The notes below the pieces were generated by a model. That model made no database searches and was not told where the DNA came from. It saw only the letters and a list, made by a program, of their open reading frames with translations. Below, piece by piece: positions 35,516-43,418 of a stretch of 64,000 nt of DNA. Origin of the DNA: UBA2377 sp964525935. Lineage in GTDB: Bacteria > Verrucomicrobiota > Verrucomicrobiia > Opitutales > Opitutaceae. Position 1 is the stretch's first letter. Each line of letters starts with the position of its first letter. The stretch spans positions 310,001-374,000 of the forward strand of contig CAZGJZ010000003.1 of assembly GCA_964525935.1 (NCBI GenBank). The letters run 5' to 3'. Both the position numbers and the translations under genes were made by a program.

Positions 35516-36580
35516 ATGCTTTTCTCCGCAAAGCCGAAAGGGTATTTCGTCGAGCAAAATGACCATGCGGTCATGCTGGCGCGCACATCGTCGCCGGTCG
35601 CTCCGATGGTGGTGGAGGAGTTGATTGAATGTCCGGTGGGTGATGCAGCCGCGCTGGCCGAGGCCGCGAAAAAAATTCAGCCCAAAAAATCCCCCACGGG
35701 ATATTTACATGCCAGTTGCGGGGTATACACCCCGAAGCGCTTTGTGCGCAAAGTGACGCTGGAAGTGAAGCGCGTGAAGGAGCCGGCCTATTTTGGCGAG
35801 CTCCTGACCCAGCAGTTCCGCATCGAGCCGGATAAATACGTGACGATGGTGCTGAATGCGCCGGATGGCACGGATTACGACGTAACAAAGGTTACGACGC
35901 AGAAGGAAGCCATTTTCGGAGGCATGCCGGCCGATGAAATTGTCGCCGCGCAAGATGCCCTGCTGGCCAACGCCATTTATCCGGAACGGATTGAGCTCGG
36001 GTCGGTTTCCACGCTGGGCGCGGTGGTGGACTACCTGGCGTTCACCAAATCCAAGACGCCCACCATGGTGCTGGAGATTGGCGCCGAGGCTACCCACTCC
36101 TTTATTGTGAGCAGTGCAGGCGTCGAGGCGACGCGCCCGATCCCGCAGGGACTCGAGTCGATGATTCCCGTGGTGCAGAAAGAGTTGGGCCTCAAGGACG
36201 AGGAATCGGCCCGAAAACTGTTCTTCTCGAATACCTTTGATTTCACGGGCATGGGCCCGCTGCTGATCAAAAAGCTGCTCAAGGAGCTGCAGTCCTCGAT
36301 CGGCTTCTATGAAGTGCAGACCGGCCAGTCCGTCGGCCTGCTGTTCTCGACCATGCTGCCGCCCAAGCTGGCCTGGCTCGATGGCACCATTGCGACGGCG
36401 CTCGGCGTGGGTTCGCTGCAACTTGACCTGATTCCTTGGCTCGAGTCGCGCCGGATCACCTTTGCGGATGCCGCCCGGAGTGCGGTGGACACACGTTGGA
36501 TCGGGCTGCTCAGCCTGATGGCCCGCTACGACACCTCAAACCTTGCCGCCAATGCTGTCGCTGCTGAAAAAAAAGTCTGA
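35516..36580 (+). CDS. pilM: PilM-like type IV pilus inner-membrane platform ATPase-fold protein
   Basis: 354 residues. It has the actin-like layout expected of PilM, with VLEIGAEATHSFIV (phosphate-binding-type strand) and an ALGVGSLQLD C-terminal region; overall similarity is modest, so the assignment leans on gene order pilM-pilN-pilO-pilP-secretin. PilM binds the cytoplasmic tail of PilN and links the inner-membrane ring to the rest of the machine. The N-terminus is shorter than in model PilM. The last 29 nt overlap the pilN gene, which starts at 36552. Confidence 0.7.
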   Translation: MLFSAKPKGYFVEQNDHAVMLARTSSPVAPMVVEELIECPVGDAAALAEAAKKIQPKKSPTGYLHASCGVYTPKRFVRKVTLEVKRVKEPAYFGELLTQQFRIEPDKYVTMVLNAPDGTDYDVTKVTTQKEAIFGGMPADEIVAAQDALLANAIYPERIELGSVSTLGAVVDYLAFTKSKTPTMVLEIGAEATHSFIVSSAGVEATRPIPQGLESMIPVVQKELGLKDEESARKLFFSNTFDFTGMGPLLIKKLLKELQSSIGFYEVQTGQSVGLLFSTMLPPKLAWLDGTIATALGVGSLQLDLIPWLESRRITFADAARSAVDTRWIGLLSLMARYDTSNLAANAVAAEKKV

Positions 36581-37187
36581 GGCTTCCGCCAACTCGGTGC
36601 CGGCATGGCATCCGAATTTCCGCAACTTCGAGAAGTTGCCGGACACGAAAGTCGTGCGCACGGCGTTTTTCATCAACGGCGCGGCCATCGCCGTCGCGCT
36701 GGTTTTGCTGACATATTTCGGGGTGCACGAAATGCAGTTGCACACGCTGAATTCGCAAATCGCCGAATGGGATGCGCAAATCGACCGCGACAAGCGCAAC
36801 AGCGATCTCGCGGTGAGCCAGTTTAAGAAATTCCAGGCCGAGGAGGCCCGGCTGCAGGAAGTGAACAAGTTTCTGGCCTCACGGCCGGTCGTATCCGACC
36901 TCATCCTGCAACTCGGTCAGACGCTGCCGCAGAACGTGGCCCTTGATGTATTTGAGTTGAAGGACCGCCAGCTGGTCTTGCGCTGCACGGTGCGCGGCTC
37001 GGCTGACCAAGCCACCGGTTATGCCACGGCTTACGTCGATCAGGTGCGCGCCGACCCCAAGTTCGTCGCCATGTTTGAATCGGTCGACCTGACGAACCTG
37101 AACCGCGTGGTCGCCACCGGGCGGCTCGCCATCGAAATCGCCCTGAAGCTCAAGGCCCCGCCCGGCACCAAGGAGGCGAAGAAGTAA
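36552..37187 (+). CDS. pilN: PilN-like protein of the pilus alignment complex
   Basis: 211 residues. A short cytosolic tail (MLSLLKKKSEASANSVPAWHP) is followed by a single membrane helix (AFFINGAAIAVALVLLTYFGV), a coiled coil (LNSQIAEWDAQIDRDKRNSDL) and a C-terminal ferredoxin-like domain (VALDVFELKDRQLVLRCTVRG). This topology is typical of PilN/GspL-C. ATG 36552 was chosen over the TTG at 36543 because the membrane tail is complete from there. It overlaps pilM by 29 nt. Confidence 0.72.
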   Translation: MLSLLKKKSEASANSVPAWHPNFRNFEKLPDTKVVRTAFFINGAAIAVALVLLTYFGVHEMQLHTLNSQIAEWDAQIDRDKRNSDLAVSQFKKFQAEEARLQEVNKFLASRPVVSDLILQLGQTLPQNVALDVFELKDRQLVLRCTVRGSADQATGYATAYVDQVRADPKFVAMFESVDLTNLNRVVATGRLAIEIALKLKAPPGTKEAKK

Positions 37188-37189
37188 CC

Positions 37190-37789
37190 ATGGCCCTCAC
37201 GAACGAGCAAGTCGTCGCCTGGGTGAAGAAAAACCCCATGATCACGGGTTGCGTGGCGCTATCCGTTTTAGTCGCGGGCGGCATCTACTGGCGCAGTGAT
37301 GAGATCCCCGACCGGACGGCTGACTTGCAGAAGAAATCCGCCGAAGGCCAGCTCCTTGCGGCCAACATCAAGAATGCGGCCCAGCTCGGTGAACAGCTCA
37401 AGGCCGCGACCGACGCCAACAAGGAAATCGACACCCGGCTCGTGCGGGTGGGCCAGCTCGCGAACAACCTCCAGTATTTTTACAAGCTCGAGGCTGATAC
37501 CGCAGTCAAACTGATCGACCTGCGGCAGGTCGCCGGCGCGCCGCGCAACCCCAAGGACAAAGAGAAACCGCTTTACCAACCGGTGATCTTCAATCTCTCC
37601 GTGCAGGGCGCTTATCCGCAGGTGTTTGATTTCCTGCGGCGCTTGGAAAGCGGCACGCACTATTGCCGCATCATGACTGCGACCTTCGCGCCGGTTTCCG
37701 GGAACGCGGAAAATAGCAGTGGGGCCGGCCCGGCGCGTTCCGACGTCATCGCCCTGACGCTCAGTCTCGAACTTCTTGGCGCGCCATGA
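37190..37789 (+). CDS. pilO: PilO-like protein of the pilus alignment complex
   Basis: 199 residues. Short tail, one membrane helix (MITGCVALSVLVAGGIYWR), a coiled coil (KSAEGQLLAANIKNAAQLGEQL) and a C-terminal beta domain (LYQPVIFNLSVQGAYPQVFDFLRRLE, a phrase typical of PilO/GspM folds). It starts 2 bp after the PilN stop, an operon arrangement. In other bacteria PilN and PilO form a dimer that contacts the secretin. Confidence 0.72.
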   Translation: MALTNEQVVAWVKKNPMITGCVALSVLVAGGIYWRSDEIPDRTADLQKKSAEGQLLAANIKNAAQLGEQLKAATDANKEIDTRLVRVGQLANNLQYFYKLEADTAVKLIDLRQVAGAPRNPKDKEKPLYQPVIFNLSVQGAYPQVFDFLRRLESGTHYCRIMTATFAPVSGNAENSSGAGPARSDVIALTLSLELLGAP

Positions 37790-38325
37790 AATCACCTTTG
37801 ACTCATCTCTGCGGTGTCGGTCTGGGCCTCCTGTTCGCGGTCCCGGTGCTCGCGCAGAAATCCGACCTCGCCACCCCGCAGGAGCGGCGCGCGACGATTG
37901 AGCTCGCGGCCAAGCTGCTCAAGCCGCGCGAGCTGGCTCCGTTGCCGCCGGAAATTGTGGTGCCTTTCAGCCCGGCGGGCTTCGATCAGCCGGATCCCGA
38001 GGAAATAAAAGCCCAGATGGCCGCTGCAGCCGCGGCGGCGCAGGCTGGCGCCGGGCCGGTGCGCGCGGCCGGAGACCGTGGGGTGCTCGAATCCCTCGCG
38101 GACAAGCTCGCGCCCTCCGGCACGGCGGTGATTGGCGGCGAGCCGATCCTGCTCTTTGGTCAAAAAAAGCTCAAAGTCGGAGACCGCCTCACGATTACGT
38201 TTGAGGGCGCCGACTACGACCTCGATATCGTCGCCATCGGGAGCACCACCTTCACCCTCCGCCTCAACCGCGAGGAAATTACGCGGCCGATCAAGCCATC
38301 AATTAAACCAGGAAAGAAACCATGA
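37786..38325 (+). CDS. Exported protein at the PilP position
   Basis: 179 residues. A Sec signal (LCGVGLGLLFAVPVLAQ) is followed by an Ala-rich charged middle and a C-terminal strand-rich domain (FGQKKLKVGDRLTITFEGADYDLDIVAIGSTTFTLRLNRE). No PilP sequence match is evident, but its place between PilO and the secretin, and its periplasmic prediction, suggest it bridges the two. Its start overlaps the pilO stop by 4 nt (ATGA) and its stop overlaps the secretin start the same way. Confidence 0.6.
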   Translation: MKSPLTHLCGVGLGLLFAVPVLAQKSDLATPQERRATIELAAKLLKPRELAPLPPEIVVPFSPAGFDQPDPEEIKAQMAAAAAAAQAGAGPVRAAGDRGVLESLADKLAPSGTAVIGGEPILLFGQKKLKVGDRLTITFEGADYDLDIVAIGSTTFTLRLNREEITRPIKPSIKPGKKP

Positions 38326-40022
38326 GAACACGCATCCTCATCCCGTCCGCACTGCTGTCGACCCTGCTAATGGGCGGCAGCGCCTGGGGTCAAACGCCCC
38401 CGGCCGAGTCGCCGGCGCCTGTCGCCCCGGCTGAATCCGCCATCACGATCAAGGATGAGGCTGCTCACGGTCCGGCCGCGACCAAGGGCAAGGACTCTTC
38501 GGGCGCCGACACGCTGTCGGTGGACTTCCCCGACGAGGACATCCGAAACATCCTGCGCAATGTCGCCGATCTCTTCGAGCTCAACCTCGTGGTCCCCGAC
38601 ACGCTGCAAGGTCGCACCTCGATCAAGCTGCGTGACGTCACCTGGCGCCAGATTTTCCACGTGGTGCTCAGCCCCGTCAATTTCACCTACGTGGAAGAGG
38701 GCAACATCATCAAGATCGTGAGCAATGAGAGCCTCCTGCAGGAGCCGCTCACGACCGAGGTGTTCATCATCAACTACGCGCCCGCCGCCGAACTTTCCCC
38801 GGCACTCGCGCCGTTGGTGAGCAGTGCCGGCGCCAGCATCAAGGTCGATGCGCGCAGCAATGCGCTCATCATCACCGAACGCGCCACGCAGATGAATCGC
38901 ATTCGCCCCATCCTGGAGAAGCTCGATAAGGCCACCGCCCAGGTCATGATCGAGTCGAAGTTCGTCGAGGTGACCAATGCCGATATCAAGAACATCGGTG
39001 TCAACTGGGCCTCGCTTAACGGCATGACCCTCGGCGCCAGCAAGATCAACCAGACGTGGAGCCAGGAGCGCGGGCAACAATCTTCGAATGGGACCAAGAA
39101 CGACAGCAACAACAAGGGCGGCAACACCGTCACCTATGTCACTGGCTTTGATGACCCGATCCCATCGACCACCAATCTGCCCGACGGCTCGGTCGTTTTG
39201 CCGCCCAGCACCTCTAGCACGACTTACATGGCGGGCACGGACGGCAAATACACCGCCTCGACCACCTACAATGGAGTGACGGAAAATATCGCCAATAATC
39301 TGGCTTCCCTCGCCAACACGGGTGACACGAATCGCCTGGCTTCCGCCGTGTTTTCCGCGTCGGAGTTCAACCTGATCATCTCCGCCCTCAAGACGAAGAA
39401 TGACACCAAGCTGGTTTCGAACCCGACGGTCGTAACGCTGAATAATTCCGAGGCGCAGATCAACATCGGCAAGGAATTCCCGATCCCGCGTTACACTTAT
39501 AACACGGAGCGTGGCACCTACGAGGTCAGCGGTTTTGAATACCGTCCCATCGGTATCATCCTCAAGGTAACGCCCCAGGTGAACTCGCAGGGCTTCATCA
39601 AGCTCAGTGTCGAGCCCGAGGTGAGCAGTTCCTCCGAGAATGCCAATTTCGGCACGGCGGAAATCCCGATCGTCACCACGCGCAAGACCAAGACCCAGGT
39701 CTCACTCAAGGATGGCTTCACGATGGGTATCGGCGGCCTGATCGAAAACACCGTCAAGAACGGCCAGACCAAGGTGCCGATCCTCGGCTCAATCCCGGTC
39801 CTCGGCCGGCTCTTCCGCTCGGACAGCACCGACGACCAGATGCGCAATCTGATCATCTTCATCACCGCCAAGACCGTGTCGGCGGAAGGCGCCTCGATCG
39901 AGGAAGTCTTCGATGCCCGCCGCATCCGTCAGATGCAGCTGCGCCGCGACGAGCTGCCCGGCTACCGCGACGGTTCTGATCCCTTCGCGGCACCGGAAGA
40001 GACGGAGAAGAAAAAGAAGTAA
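38322..40022 (+). CDS. Secretin (PilQ/GspD family)
   Basis: 566 residues. A signal peptide (IPSALLSTLLMGGSAWGQ) precedes an N-terminal secretin/TonB short domain (VDFPDEDIRNILRNVADLFELNLVVPDTLQGRTSIKLRDV) and N1-like domain (VFIINYAPAAELSPALAPLV), then a secretin beta-barrel region containing LVSNPTVVTLNNSEAQINIG, KDGFTMGIGGLIE and KVPILGSIPVLGRLFRSD, all secretin hallmarks. It forms the outer-membrane pore of a type IV pilus or type II-like system. The region 230-320 is Thr/Ser/Asn-rich and low in order. It closes the five-gene operon. Confidence 0.9.
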   Translation: MRTRILIPSALLSTLLMGGSAWGQTPPAESPAPVAPAESAITIKDEAAHGPAATKGKDSSGADTLSVDFPDEDIRNILRNVADLFELNLVVPDTLQGRTSIKLRDVTWRQIFHVVLSPVNFTYVEEGNIIKIVSNESLLQEPLTTEVFIINYAPAAELSPALAPLVSSAGASIKVDARSNALIITERATQMNRIRPILEKLDKATAQVMIESKFVEVTNADIKNIGVNWASLNGMTLGASKINQTWSQERGQQSSNGTKNDSNNKGGNTVTYVTGFDDPIPSTTNLPDGSVVLPPSTSSTTYMAGTDGKYTASTTYNGVTENIANNLASLANTGDTNRLASAVFSASEFNLIISALKTKNDTKLVSNPTVVTLNNSEAQINIGKEFPIPRYTYNTERGTYEVSGFEYRPIGIILKVTPQVNSQGFIKLSVEPEVSSSSENANFGTAEIPIVTTRKTKTQVSLKDGFTMGIGGLIENTVKNGQTKVPILGSIPVLGRLFRSDSTDDQMRNLIIFITAKTVSAEGASIEEVFDARRIRQMQLRRDELPGYRDGSDPFAAPEETEKKKK

Positions 40023-40046
40023 GCCGCCGTCGGCGGAATTTTCCCC

Positions 40047-40077
40047 GGGCCGCACCTCACGGGTGCGGCCCTTTTTT
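40047..40077 (+). terminator. Rho-independent terminator of the pilM-secretin operon
   Basis: Stem arms GGGCCGCACC and GGTGCGGCCC (40062-40071) followed by TTTTTT. It is strong and correctly placed 25 bp past the stop. Confidence 0.9.
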
Positions 40078-40103
40078 ATGGCGCCCGGCGAGGCCCGGGA
40101 GGA

Positions 40104-40712
40104 TCACCACCAGCCGACCAGAAACCCTTGCGCGGCCTTGATGGCGATGACGCCGAGGTTCTTCGCCGCGTGCGCCGCAACGCAGGGCAGCAACGAGTGC
40201 TGCGGATTCCACGACGCGAAGCGCACTGTGTAGAACCACAGCGAAGCGAGAAAGACGGTGCCCGTGCTGAACCAGCCTTTGAGGCCGCCCACCCACACAA
40301 ACCCCGCCTCCCATTTCCAAAGGAAGGGATGCAGCGCGGCAAAAATCAGCGAAGCCCCGAAGATGGCTGCCCAGCGCATGGTCGGGCCGCGTTTGTCGAC
40401 TACGAGGTAGCCGCGAAAAATCAGTTCCTCGATGACGGGGGCCGCGAGCGTGTAGAGCGCGAAGAGCGCGGTCATCTGTGATTGCTCGCCGGCGATGCCG
40501 AGGTGGATTTCACCGGCCGTCTCCAGCGCCAGCAGGCCCAGGGCGCCGAGGCACGCATAGATTACGGCTCGCGGACGCGCCGGCGTGGCGCCGGGCAGGG
40601 CTTGCGGATTCGGGTGGCCGGCGGCTGCGGCGCGCAGGTCGTCGCGCCAGAGTTTGGCGACGTAAACCGCAGCCGCAGTCATCAGGATGAGCAGGAGGGG
40701 GTGGTCGGTCAT
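40104..40712 (-). CDS. CPBP family intramembrane glutamic protease
   Basis: 202 residues with about five hydrophobic stretches. The catalytic EExxxR motif is Glu95-Glu96 and Arg100 in APVIEELIFRGYL; the second His motif is FAALHPFLW and a third near PCVAAHAAKNLG. The family (formerly CAAX prenyl endopeptidase/abortive-infection proteins) includes bacteriocin-immunity and stress-linked proteases as well as CAAX enzymes; target unknown. It is convergent with the secretin operon, whose terminator lies in between. Confidence 0.83.
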   Translation of the reverse strand: MTDHPLLLILMTAAAVYVAKLWRDDLRAAAAGHPNPQALPGATPARPRAVIYACLGALGLLALETAGEIHLGIAGEQSQMTALFALYTLAAPVIEELIFRGYLVVDKRGPTMRWAAIFGASLIFAALHPFLWKWEAGFVWVGGLKGWFSTGTVFLASLWFYTVRFASWNPQHSLLPCVAAHAAKNLGVIAIKAAQGFLVGWW

Positions 40713-40771
40713 CTAATGTTTGTGACTATTGGTTAGCCATTTTCCGGTCACTGGCTACTGTCGAATTCTAC

Positions 40772-41797
40772 ATGACCGCTGTCCGTCCTGCTGAAACCGC
40801 CCATGCCTTTGGTTCGGTCTTTGCCCGGCTCAAGCCCCACATGGCTGGCCTCGACCTCTACCTGCGCGAGCAGATCGCTGCGTTTGAACCGGAGATTCGC
40901 ACGATGGCAGACTACTGCATCGACACTTCGGGCAAGCGCATCCGGCCGGCGCTCGTATTCCTCAGCGGCTGGCGCGGCGAGGGCGCGCCGTCGGCAAATC
41001 TGATCAAGGCTGCCGCCGTGGTCGAACTCGTGCACCTCGCGACGCTCGTGCACGACGATATCATGGACGGCGCCGACCTGCGCCGCAACCGGCGCACCGC
41101 GGCGCGCGAATACGGTTCGACGGCCGCGGTCCTGCTCGGCGATGCGCTTTTTTCCCATGCGTTGCACCTCGCCGCGCAGTTTCCGAGCACGGAGGTTTGT
41201 CACGTGGTATCCGAGTCGACGCGCAAGGTCTGCGCCGGTGAGATCGTGCAAACGATGCGCCGCGGTTCGACCAACGTCACCCGCGCGGATTATTGGCGCA
41301 TCATCGACTTGAAGACGGCGGAGCTTTTCCGGGTTTCCTGTTTTCTCGGCGCGCGGCTGGCGGGTTTCAGCGACGCTTATGTGGCGGACGTCGCGCGCTT
41401 CGGCCGGCACCTCGGCATCGCCTACCAGATCTACGATGACCTCGCTGATTTCTTCGGCGATGAGCAACGCATCGGCAAGACGCTCGGCACCGATCTTGCC
41501 AGCGGTAAAATCACCCTCCCGTTGCAGGTGTTGATGGAGCGACTGCCGGCCGGCGAGCGGACCGCACTGACGGACGAAATCTGCGGGCGGAGTCCGGCCC
41601 AGATGGCCTTGCGCCTGCGGCAGATGGCGGAGCTGGCGGTGTTTCCCACTGTGGCCGAGGCGGTGCATGGCGAAATCGCCGCTGCCACGCAGGCGCTCGC
41701 GCCTTGGTCAAATGAACCGCCGACGCCATTGCTGCTGCAACTTTGTGACGTGTTGCGTGCGCAAGTGGCCGGTTTGCAGGCGCCTGCGGCGATCTGA
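40772..41797 (+). CDS. Trans-polyprenyl diphosphate synthase (IspB-like)
   Basis: 341 residues. The first aspartate-rich motif is DDIMD (Asp95-Asp99) and the second YDDLADFFGD (Asp222-Asp226). The residue five positions before the first motif is Ala, a small residue that favours a long product chain. This class condenses isopentenyl diphosphate units to make the C35-C45 side chain of menaquinone or ubiquinone; the exact length cannot be read. ATG 40772 gives the expected start (MTAVRPAETA). It is followed after 59 bp by the ECF sigma gene but is likely a separate unit. Confidence 0.86.
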   Translation: MTAVRPAETAHAFGSVFARLKPHMAGLDLYLREQIAAFEPEIRTMADYCIDTSGKRIRPALVFLSGWRGEGAPSANLIKAAAVVELVHLATLVHDDIMDGADLRRNRRTAAREYGSTAAVLLGDALFSHALHLAAQFPSTEVCHVVSESTRKVCAGEIVQTMRRGSTNVTRADYWRIIDLKTAELFRVSCFLGARLAGFSDAYVADVARFGRHLGIAYQIYDDLADFFGDEQRIGKTLGTDLASGKITLPLQVLMERLPAGERTALTDEICGRSPAQMALRLRQMAELAVFPTVAEAVHGEIAAATQALAPWSNEPPTPLLLQLCDVLRAQVAGLQAPAAI

Positions 41798-41856
41798 GCG
41801 CGCTTGGCTAATTTCCATTTGCGCTTCCCAAACCCCTGCTTTGAATCCTCCCCGTT

Positions 41857-42492
41857 ATGGACGCGATCAAAGTTCTCGGTAAGACGCTCGTCGCGTCACC
41901 CGAGCGCCAGCAGGAGGCGGATGCCGACCTCACGGTCGTGCGCGCCGTGCAGGCGGGCGATGTCGCGGCCTTTGACCAGCTGATCACTAAGTATCGTGGC
42001 CGGGTTTACGGTGTGGTCTACAACATGACCTCAAACCGGGAGGACGCCGCCGACCTCACGCAGGACGCCTTCATCAAGGCTTTCCAGTCCATCAATCGCT
42101 TCCAAGGCCAGTCATCGTTCTTTACCTGGCTCTACCGCATCGCGATCAACTCAACGCTGACGCATTTGCGTAAAAACCGCCTCCGGACCTTCTTTAGCCT
42201 CGAAAAAGTGGACGAAGAAGACCGTCCATCAGCGGAAGTTATTGAAGCCCTGACAGATAACACGGGCGCCGATCGGGACACATTAGTGCACGAGCTCCAG
42301 GAAAGATTGAACGAGGCGATGCAAAAATTGTCTATCAAGCACAGAACCGTGGTCACCCTATTTGAAATCGATGGCCTTAGTCATCAGGAGATTGCCGAAG
42401 TCATGAACTGCTCGGTGGGCACTGTGCGCTCACGCCTGCACTACGCCAAGCAACTGCTCCAATCCGAGCTGCAGCCCTATATCCGCAAATGA
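41857..42492 (+). CDS. ECF sigma-70 family factor (RpoE-like)
   Basis: 211 residues. Sigma region 2 is DFAFDQLITKYRGRVYGVVYNMT-like (here AFDQLITKYRGRVYGVVYNM) with ADLTQDAFIKAF; region 4 is FEIDGLSHQEIAEVMNCSVGTVRSRLHYAKQLL. Region 3 is absent, as in ECF factors. It begins MDAIKVLG with an extra N-terminal tail. The stop overlaps the next gene by ATGA, the classical sigma/anti-sigma pairing, so this factor is probably held inactive by that membrane protein. Confidence 0.93.
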   Translation: MDAIKVLGKTLVASPERQQEADADLTVVRAVQAGDVAAFDQLITKYRGRVYGVVYNMTSNREDAADLTQDAFIKAFQSINRFQGQSSFFTWLYRIAINSTLTHLRKNRLRTFFSLEKVDEEDRPSAEVIEALTDNTGADRDTLVHELQERLNEAMQKLSIKHRTVVTLFEIDGLSHQEIAEVMNCSVGTVRSRLHYAKQLLQSELQPYIRK

Positions 42493-43334
42493 ACCACGAA
42501 CGTCGCTCCCAACCCCAGGTGACCCTCGAAGACCTTCTCCGTATCAAACGAGCTGAGCGCCCGCCTGCGGAATTTTGGTCCCAGTTCGACCGCGACATGC
42601 GGGTCAAGCAACTTGCCGCCATCGTGGAGCCGCGTCCGTGGTGGGCGCCGCTGATCCGCGTGGGTTCACGCGTTTCCCGTTACCAGCTTCCCGTCGGTGC
42701 CACGGCCATTCTCGCGCTCACGCTCGTGACGGTGAGCGAATACCGCCTGCCGCAAAACGAGGCGACCTTCGTGCCGGCTGGCGCGCAAACGACCTTGGAT
42801 GCGATGCCTGGTCCCGCTTTGTCCGCGCCGGTCGCCGCCAATGTTTACGACCAGTCCGCGGCTGATGCGGCGGTCGCTGAAACCGCGGATGCATCCGCGG
42901 TGACCGAGCAGCCACGCACGCTCGATGCCCTGCCGGGTCAGATCACGCAGGTCGTTTCTCAGTCGCTCGGTGCGGAAAATATTGAATCGCGCCGCAACGA
43001 ATTCTCCGCCTCCGCCCGCTCCATCGAGGCCAATCTCGCCGCCGTGAAGGCCAACGAGCCTGAACTTGCGCGCCTGATGGACAGCATGCCCGGCATTGAG
43101 AACCGCAGTGTCGCCACGAACCGCGCTCCCGCGGTCGATCCGCTGGCGCACATGCAGGCCCCCAGCGATTCCCGCCGCGCCCGCCTGCTGTCCAGCGTGC
43201 TGCCGGTTTCCACTTACAGCAGCAGTGACCGCCGCACGACGGCCCGCGTTGACCGCGATCTGACCGACGAACGCCTCTACGAGAGCATCAGCCGCTTCGG
43301 CGTCCAAGGCTCCAAGCTGGCGATCAAGTTCTGA
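42489..43334 (+). CDS. Probable membrane anti-sigma factor
   Basis: 281 residues. The first ~55 residues (VTLEDLLRIKRAERPPAEFWSQFDRDM) resemble the cytosolic zinc-less anti-sigma domain; one membrane helix follows (LPVGATAILALTLVTVSEY), then a long extracytoplasmic tail (Ala-rich, ~190 residues) with no recognisable domain. Because it overlaps the ECF sigma gene by 4 nt, it is the best candidate for its anti-sigma partner. No HxxxCxxC zinc motif is present, so it is not a RsrA/ZAS-type factor. The signal sensed is unknown. Confidence 0.65.
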   Translation: MNHERRSQPQVTLEDLLRIKRAERPPAEFWSQFDRDMRVKQLAAIVEPRPWWAPLIRVGSRVSRYQLPVGATAILALTLVTVSEYRLPQNEATFVPAGAQTTLDAMPGPALSAPVAANVYDQSAADAAVAETADASAVTEQPRTLDALPGQITQVVSQSLGAENIESRRNEFSASARSIEANLAAVKANEPELARLMDSMPGIENRSVATNRAPAVDPLAHMQAPSDSRRARLLSSVLPVSTYSSSDRRTTARVDRDLTDERLYESISRFGVQGSKLAIKF

Positions 43335-43360
43335 GCCCGCTGCCGTGTCATTGTCTGCCG

Positions 43361-43393
43361 AAGCCCCGCCTCAGCCGCGGGGCTTTTGCTTTT
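43361..43393 (+). terminator. Rho-independent terminator after the sigma/anti-sigma pair
   Basis: Stem arms AGCCCCGC (43362-43369) and GCGGGGCT (43377-43384) followed by TTTGCTTTT. It lies 27 bp past the stop. Confidence 0.8.
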
Positions 43394-43418
43394 CCGGCGG
43401 AGCCACCTAATTTGATTC

